Shown here: positions 24,204 to 27,790 of the stretch, in pieces | Numbering within the stretch: position 1 is the first letter of the stretch | Layout of the letters: every line of letters starts with the position of its first letter | The notes under the pieces: model-generated | The model's input: only the letters and a program-made list of their open reading frames with translations | Database searches by the model: none | Told to the model about the DNA's origin: nothing | From: Serratia sp. DD3 | Lineage (GTDB): Bacteria; Pseudomonadota; Gammaproteobacteria; Enterobacterales; Enterobacteriaceae | Length of the DNA stretch: 27,790 nucleotides | Assembly: GCF_000496755.2 (NCBI RefSeq) | Contig: NZ_AYKS02000042.1 | Location: 1 to 27,790, forward strand | Direction of reading: 5' to 3' | Made by a program: the position numbers and the translations under genes

Positions 24204-27200
24204 ATTTTGCAACAACGTTTCCAGATCAGTATGGACATTAGCCAACGTAATGGCACTGGTAAAGACGTTCGCATTGCCTGAACCATCGCGATCAATACTG
24301 ATCACCGTGTCATTGCCGACGTTCTCCACCTTCAGGTACTTAAGAATACCTTGGGAAGAGTAGTCCAATTCCATATTGCCATCATCCTGGAAGAAGGAGA
24401 TTGAGCCGTTGTAGTCCAGCAGATCACTCAGGTCAATCAGGTCTGCATCACCGTCAGTCACCACGTCACCCACATGGAAGCCATGGACGATATCGCTGCC
24501 ATTACCGCCGGTGCCGTCAGTTTCCATCCCTGCCAAGACCTTATACATCAACGTATCGTTACCACCGTTAATCAGGTAGAACGTATCGTTGCCGCCGCGG
24601 CCTTCAAACAGGTTGTTAGCCGAGTTATCAGTAAAGGTGTCCGCCTGGCTAGAGCCAATCAAGCCTTCGATACTGATCAACTTATCAGAGCCTTGGCCTG
24701 TGGCCGTACCTTCCCACAAATTAGCTGTAATGGCCGCAGACGAACGGCTGTAATCAACGATATCCATCCCCGCTGTCTCACTCCAGACTGCCTTACCACT
24801 GACAATCTGGTTCCAGCCACCACTCCCGTTGTAGGTATCGTCACCCGCTGAAGCAAAGAAGGTATCGTTATAGCCGGTACCGACAATGCCCGTTGCGGTG
24901 GTATTGGTGGCAGCAGTATCACTTTCCGCCGTCAGTACATACGCATCATGGGATTTACCGGTGGTTAAGCCCCCCCAGTTCTCATTAACCGTGCTATTGG
25001 TGTAACCGCCTTGGCTACTTTCTGCGCCAACATGGTTGGTCTGGCCATTGGTAATACGCAACAACTGCACCGAGTAAACTTCATTCGGATCCAACCCGAA
25101 GAAGCTTACCAGACCCATACTGTTGCTCGAGCCCGAGGACTGTGGGTTAATCAACTGCGTTGCCACCAACTCACCCTTCGAGTTATACAGCTTGACGGTA
25201 TTGCTGTAGAAAGTATTGATGCCTTGGCCATCAACAATACGGATCTGCAGGCTGGTACCATCCGGCGCAATGTTGGTGTTTTTCACCAGCAAGGTCGGTG
25301 CAGCATTATCACTCGACACCACTGCGCCATCTGCACCTGAACGATACAGCACCAGGTCCATTGAACCATCCCAATCATAATCCAGGGCGACTGCACCCGT
25401 CAGATTACTGTAGGTTGTTGCTGTCAGAGCAATGCCGGCAGCCGACCAGTTGTTAGTGCCAGTGTTGAGATAGAGTGCAGGGCTAGCGGTAACACCCGAG
25501 CGTGGCACTTCAACGATGTCCATTTTACCATCATGGTTCCAGTCAACCGCCAATGAAACACCACCATCCAAGTTGTCACCAAACCATAATGCCTGAGCGT
25601 CTGTAGCATTCAGATTACCCGTGCCATCGTTCAGATAGATACGGCTTTCATCAGTGTTACCAACAGTAGCGCCTTTAGAACCACGGCTCAGGAACAGATC
25701 CAACCAACCATCACCGTTGTAATCGGCATAGGTCATGGAAATGGCCCTATCACCGGCATCTTCATGGCCGTCATTGCGGAACACATTGGAATAAATATCT
25801 ACTTTGCCAAAGTTGGTCTGGTTGGTACCTGTGGTCTGGTTATACAAGACAGCAAGACCGCGCCCGAGGTTACCTCCGTTCGACGTAAGTGTGTTGAAGT
25901 CGACATGGCCAGTAATATCAATGGTACCGTTATTATCGATATCCACCGCCCCAAGTTCGTGCATAAAGCTCAAGCCAGCAGGCAGCGCGCCACCTGGGTG
26001 ACCATTTGTGCCGTCAGCACTCAGTACACCATTTTCGTTCTTAAGGAACGATATAGAGTCTGCTTCCGAGTCCGCCAACACAAAGTCCAGATAGCCATCA
26101 CCGTGACGGTCATAGGCTATCACCCCCCCTAAGTGGTTAAGGCTGCCTTGGTCTACTGATTTCGCCGTGTAACTGCCATCTGCATTCTGCATCCAGTAGG
26201 CAGTACGTCCACCGTTACCATAAGAACTGACCTGTGACATCACATCAGTCAAACCATCACGGTTAATATCCGCAAAGGTGGCCGAGTTAATATAGCGACC
26301 ATAATAGACATCGGTTACATCGCTTGGTTGTGCCAGGTACTTGGAGCTGTAATCCTCCAGGTTTTGCATATTGTAGACTCGCCCGGAGTTGGCGGTATTT
26401 GTGCTCGTTGTACCACGCGCACTCTGGAAGAATGACCACAAGCCATTACTACCGATAGTCACCGCTGCCGCATTCACGCCAAGGCCTTCCCCATCGGTGG
26501 TGCCGCCCCACTTCTGCTCAATCAGCGTGCTGCCGTTACCCTCAGTGACCCCGATGCTGGTGGAGGCACTTAACGAAGAACGGTTACCTGCCGCATCCCA
26601 TACCATAAAGGCAAGATTATGCGCGCCGGCTGGCATGGTGCTGCTGATTGACCAGGTACCGTCATCATTCGCTTTGGCAAAGCCGATAATCTGATCCAGC
26701 CCTTCCTGGTAGGTCCCATTACCGTTGACATCACTCACCAGTGAGACAATCGTCCCCGCTTCAACTTTACCGTATTTGGCATCATTGAAGGTGTAGTTGG
26801 TGGTGCTGTTAATAATTTGCGGTACCTCAGGCGCACCAAGGATCGCATTCGGTGCCTCCAGATCAATCACAACCTTATAGTTGCTATTGAAATTGACATT
26901 CGTGCCCAGGTTACCGGCAGCATCAATCACCCGCAGTTGGTAGTTAAACGTGGTGCTCTGAGTGACCGCAGCCAACTGATGACTCCAGTTAGTCCCGGCT
27001 TCAGACAACAGCGTGGTCCAGTTACTCCCATTATCAAAGGAGATCTGTAGATACTGGTCGTTCTGCAGTGCAGCGCTTAACGCCCCCTTGATGGTCACCG
27101 TACGGTCGCGGGTGTTCATATCGCTGTTTACCGCTGTCGCACTGTGGCTGAACAGATCGCCGGTGGTCAAACCGTTCGAGGTATCGGTGGTAATACCCGC

Positions 27201-27790
27201 TGTGGTGGTCAAACCATTCAGGTTCGGTGCCACGGTGCTCACTGTCAGCGCATGTGCATCGGTGTCACCAATATTACCCGCCTGATCAACCACACGCGCC
27301 TGGATGGTATAGTCAGCTGACGTCAACGGCTTGCTTTGCAGATCTACCGTCCAACTGCTGGCGGTCGTGCTGCTCGCTTTAGTCCAGGTTTTGCCGCCAT
27401 CAACACTCACTTCGACCCACTCGTCTGCCAGCAGGGCCTTGTTCAGTGTACCGTTAATCAACAACGTGCTATCGCTGGTGTTGAAGTCGGTATTGCTGAT
27501 ACCCAAGTCATCACTGATTGAGGTGATGGTAATTACCGCATCAGAAATCGTCGCATCAATGGTGATGGTTTGAGTCGCACTCGGCGCACTCTCCTGATCT
27601 GCATCGTTGGTCCCCGTCACTTTGAAGTTGTAAGTACCGTCTGCCAATGCCGGGTTGGGTGTAAAGCTCCAACTACCACCTGGGCCTGCAGTAGTAGTAC
27701 CTACCACAGTTTTATCGTTATAGATGGTAATCGTATCGCCTTCAGCCACCGAAGAGGTCCCGCTCAAGGTTGGCGTATTGTCCTTGGTCA
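24186..27790 (-). CDS. Giant type I-secreted Ig-like adhesin, C-terminal part (cut by window edge)
   Basis: At least 1,200 residues, with the frame open to the right edge, so the true start is outside. From the visible N-terminal side: about three to four bacterial Ig-like repeats (TPTLSGTSSVAEGDTITIY, TYNFKVTGTNDADQES; VDGGKTWTK, VDQAGNIGDTD; FDNGSNW, VIDAAGNLG). Residues about 498-805, counted from a leucine codon at 27767, carry six D-x-[ND/H]-x-[DN]-G motifs (DINRDGLTD, DRHGDGYLD, DIDNNGTID, DYNGDGWLD, DWNHDGKMD, DYDWDGSMD), consistent with an FG-GAP/integrin-like propeller. The end has RTX-like GNDTF and GNDTL turns and a C-terminal type I secretion region (DLIDLSDLLDY). It resembles BapA/SiiE-type surface adhesins. 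No ABC exporter is in the window. Confidence 0.9.
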   Translation of the reverse strand, partial: TKDNTPTLSGTSSVAEGDTITIYNDKTVVGTTTAGPGGSWSFTPNPALADGTYNFKVTGTNDADQESAPSATQTITIDATISDAVITITSISDDLGISNTDFNTSDSTLLINGTLNKALLADEWVEVSVDGGKTWTKASSTTASSWTVDLQSKPLTSADYTIQARVVDQAGNIGDTDAHALTVSTVAPNLNGLTTTAGITTDTSNGLTTGDLFSHSATAVNSDMNTRDRTVTIKGALSAALQNDQYLQISFDNGSNWTTLLSEAGTNWSHQLAAVTQSTTFNYQLRVIDAAGNLGTNVNFNSNYKVVIDLEAPNAILGAPEVPQIINSTTNYTFNDAKYGKVEAGTIVSLVSDVNGNGTYQEGLDQIIGFAKANDDGTWSISSTMPAGAHNLAFMVWDAAGNRSSLSASTSIGVTEGNGSTLIEQKWGGTTDGEGLGVNAAAVTIGSNGLWSFFQSARGTTSTNTANSGRVYNMQNLEDYSSKYLAQPSDVTDVYYGRYINSATFADINRDGLTDVMSQVSSYGNGGRTAYWMQNADGSYTAKSVDQGSLNHLGGVIAYDRHGDGYLDFVLADSEADSISFLKNENGVLSADGTNGHPGGALPAGLSFMHELGAVDIDNNGTIDITGHVDFNTLTSNGGNLGRGLAVLYNQTTGTNQTNFGKVDIYSNVFRNDGHEDAGDRAISMTYADYNGDGWLDLFLSRGSKGATVGNTDESRIYLNDGTGNLNATDAQALWFGDNLDGGVSLAVDWNHDGKMDIVEVPRSGVTASPALYLNTGTNNWSAAGIALTATTYSNLTGAVALDYDWDGSMDLVLYRSGADGAVVSSDNAAPTLLVKNTNIAPDGTSLQIRIVDGQGINTFYSNTVKLYNSKGELVATQLINPQSSGSSNSMGLVSFFGLDPNEVYSVQLLRITNGQTNHVGAESSQGGYTNSTVNENWGGLTTGKSHDAYVLTAESDTAATNTTATGIVGTGYNDTFFASAGDDTYNGSGGWNQIVSGKAVWSETAGMDIVDYSRSSAAITANLWEGTATGQGSDKLISIEGLIGSSQADTFTDNSANNLFEGRGGNDTFYLINGGNDTLMYKVLAGMETDGTGGNGSDIVHGFHVGDVVTDGDADLIDLSDLLDYNGSISFFQDDGNMELDYSSQGILKYLKVENVGNDTVISIDRDGSGNANVFTSAITLANVHTDLETLLQNNQIIV

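Noticed and set aside
24186..27790. CRISPR or short-repeat array within the adhesin region
   Set aside because: The repetition comes from protein-level Ig-like and FG-GAP repeats. There are no identical DNA repeats separated by unique spacers.

Overview
The window looks like an accessory region of a gamma-proteobacterial chromosome in the Enterobacterales, most likely a Yersinia species. This is inferred from a Yersinia-type exo-polygalacturonase, a chaperone/usher fimbrial operon, a giant type I-secreted Ig-like adhesin and a tRNA-Gly hotspot. No housekeeping marker fixes the species.

Layout. (1) Positions 1-8117: a G+C-rich, same-strand redox block. It holds the end of pntAA, pntAB, a collapsed pntB (internal deletion plus frameshift), a zinc alcohol dehydrogenase, then hoxF-hoxU-hoxY-hoxH-hoxW-hypA. 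These last six genes encode an NAD-coupled soluble [NiFe]-hydrogenase with its own maturation protease and nickel-insertion protein. The transhydrogenase is dead, but the hydrogenase operon is intact with tight start/stop overlaps. Split pntA and Ralstonia-type Hox genes are unusual for enterics and suggest lateral transfer. (2) Positions 8443-11390: tRNA-Gly(GCC) followed by a 2.6-kb islet. It holds a shattered P4-type integrase and one intact gene of unknown function, and is closed by a 22-bp copy of the tRNA 3' end. Beyond that copy lies a second copy of the tRNA-flanking leader with another integrase start. (3) Positions 11453-12526: a frameshifted ParE/RelE-like toxin, a 16-bp tandem repeat and AT-rich DNA. 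(4) Positions 12527-20898: an eight-gene fimbrial operon (major pilin, chaperone, two minor pilins, two chaperones, usher, tip adhesin). (5) Positions 21028-23103, minus strand: a GH28 exo-polygalacturonase lipoprotein with an FN3 domain and an Asn/Ser-rich linker. (6) Positions 23636-24034: a second identical tRNA-Gly(GCC) with a diverged leader and a third integrase start. (7) Positions 24186-27790, minus strand, open at the right edge: the C-terminal part of a very large type I-secreted adhesin with Ig-like repeats, six FG-GAP-like calcium motifs and an RTX-like end.

The unifying structure is the tRNA-Gly hotspot. Three integrase starts lie 271-272 nt downstream of a tRNA 3' end, which records repeated integration. 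The strongest candidate for something undescribed is the unknown single-gene cargo at 9666-10697. The next most interesting items are the transferred, partly decayed hydrogenase block and the anchoring and regulation of the polygalacturonase.
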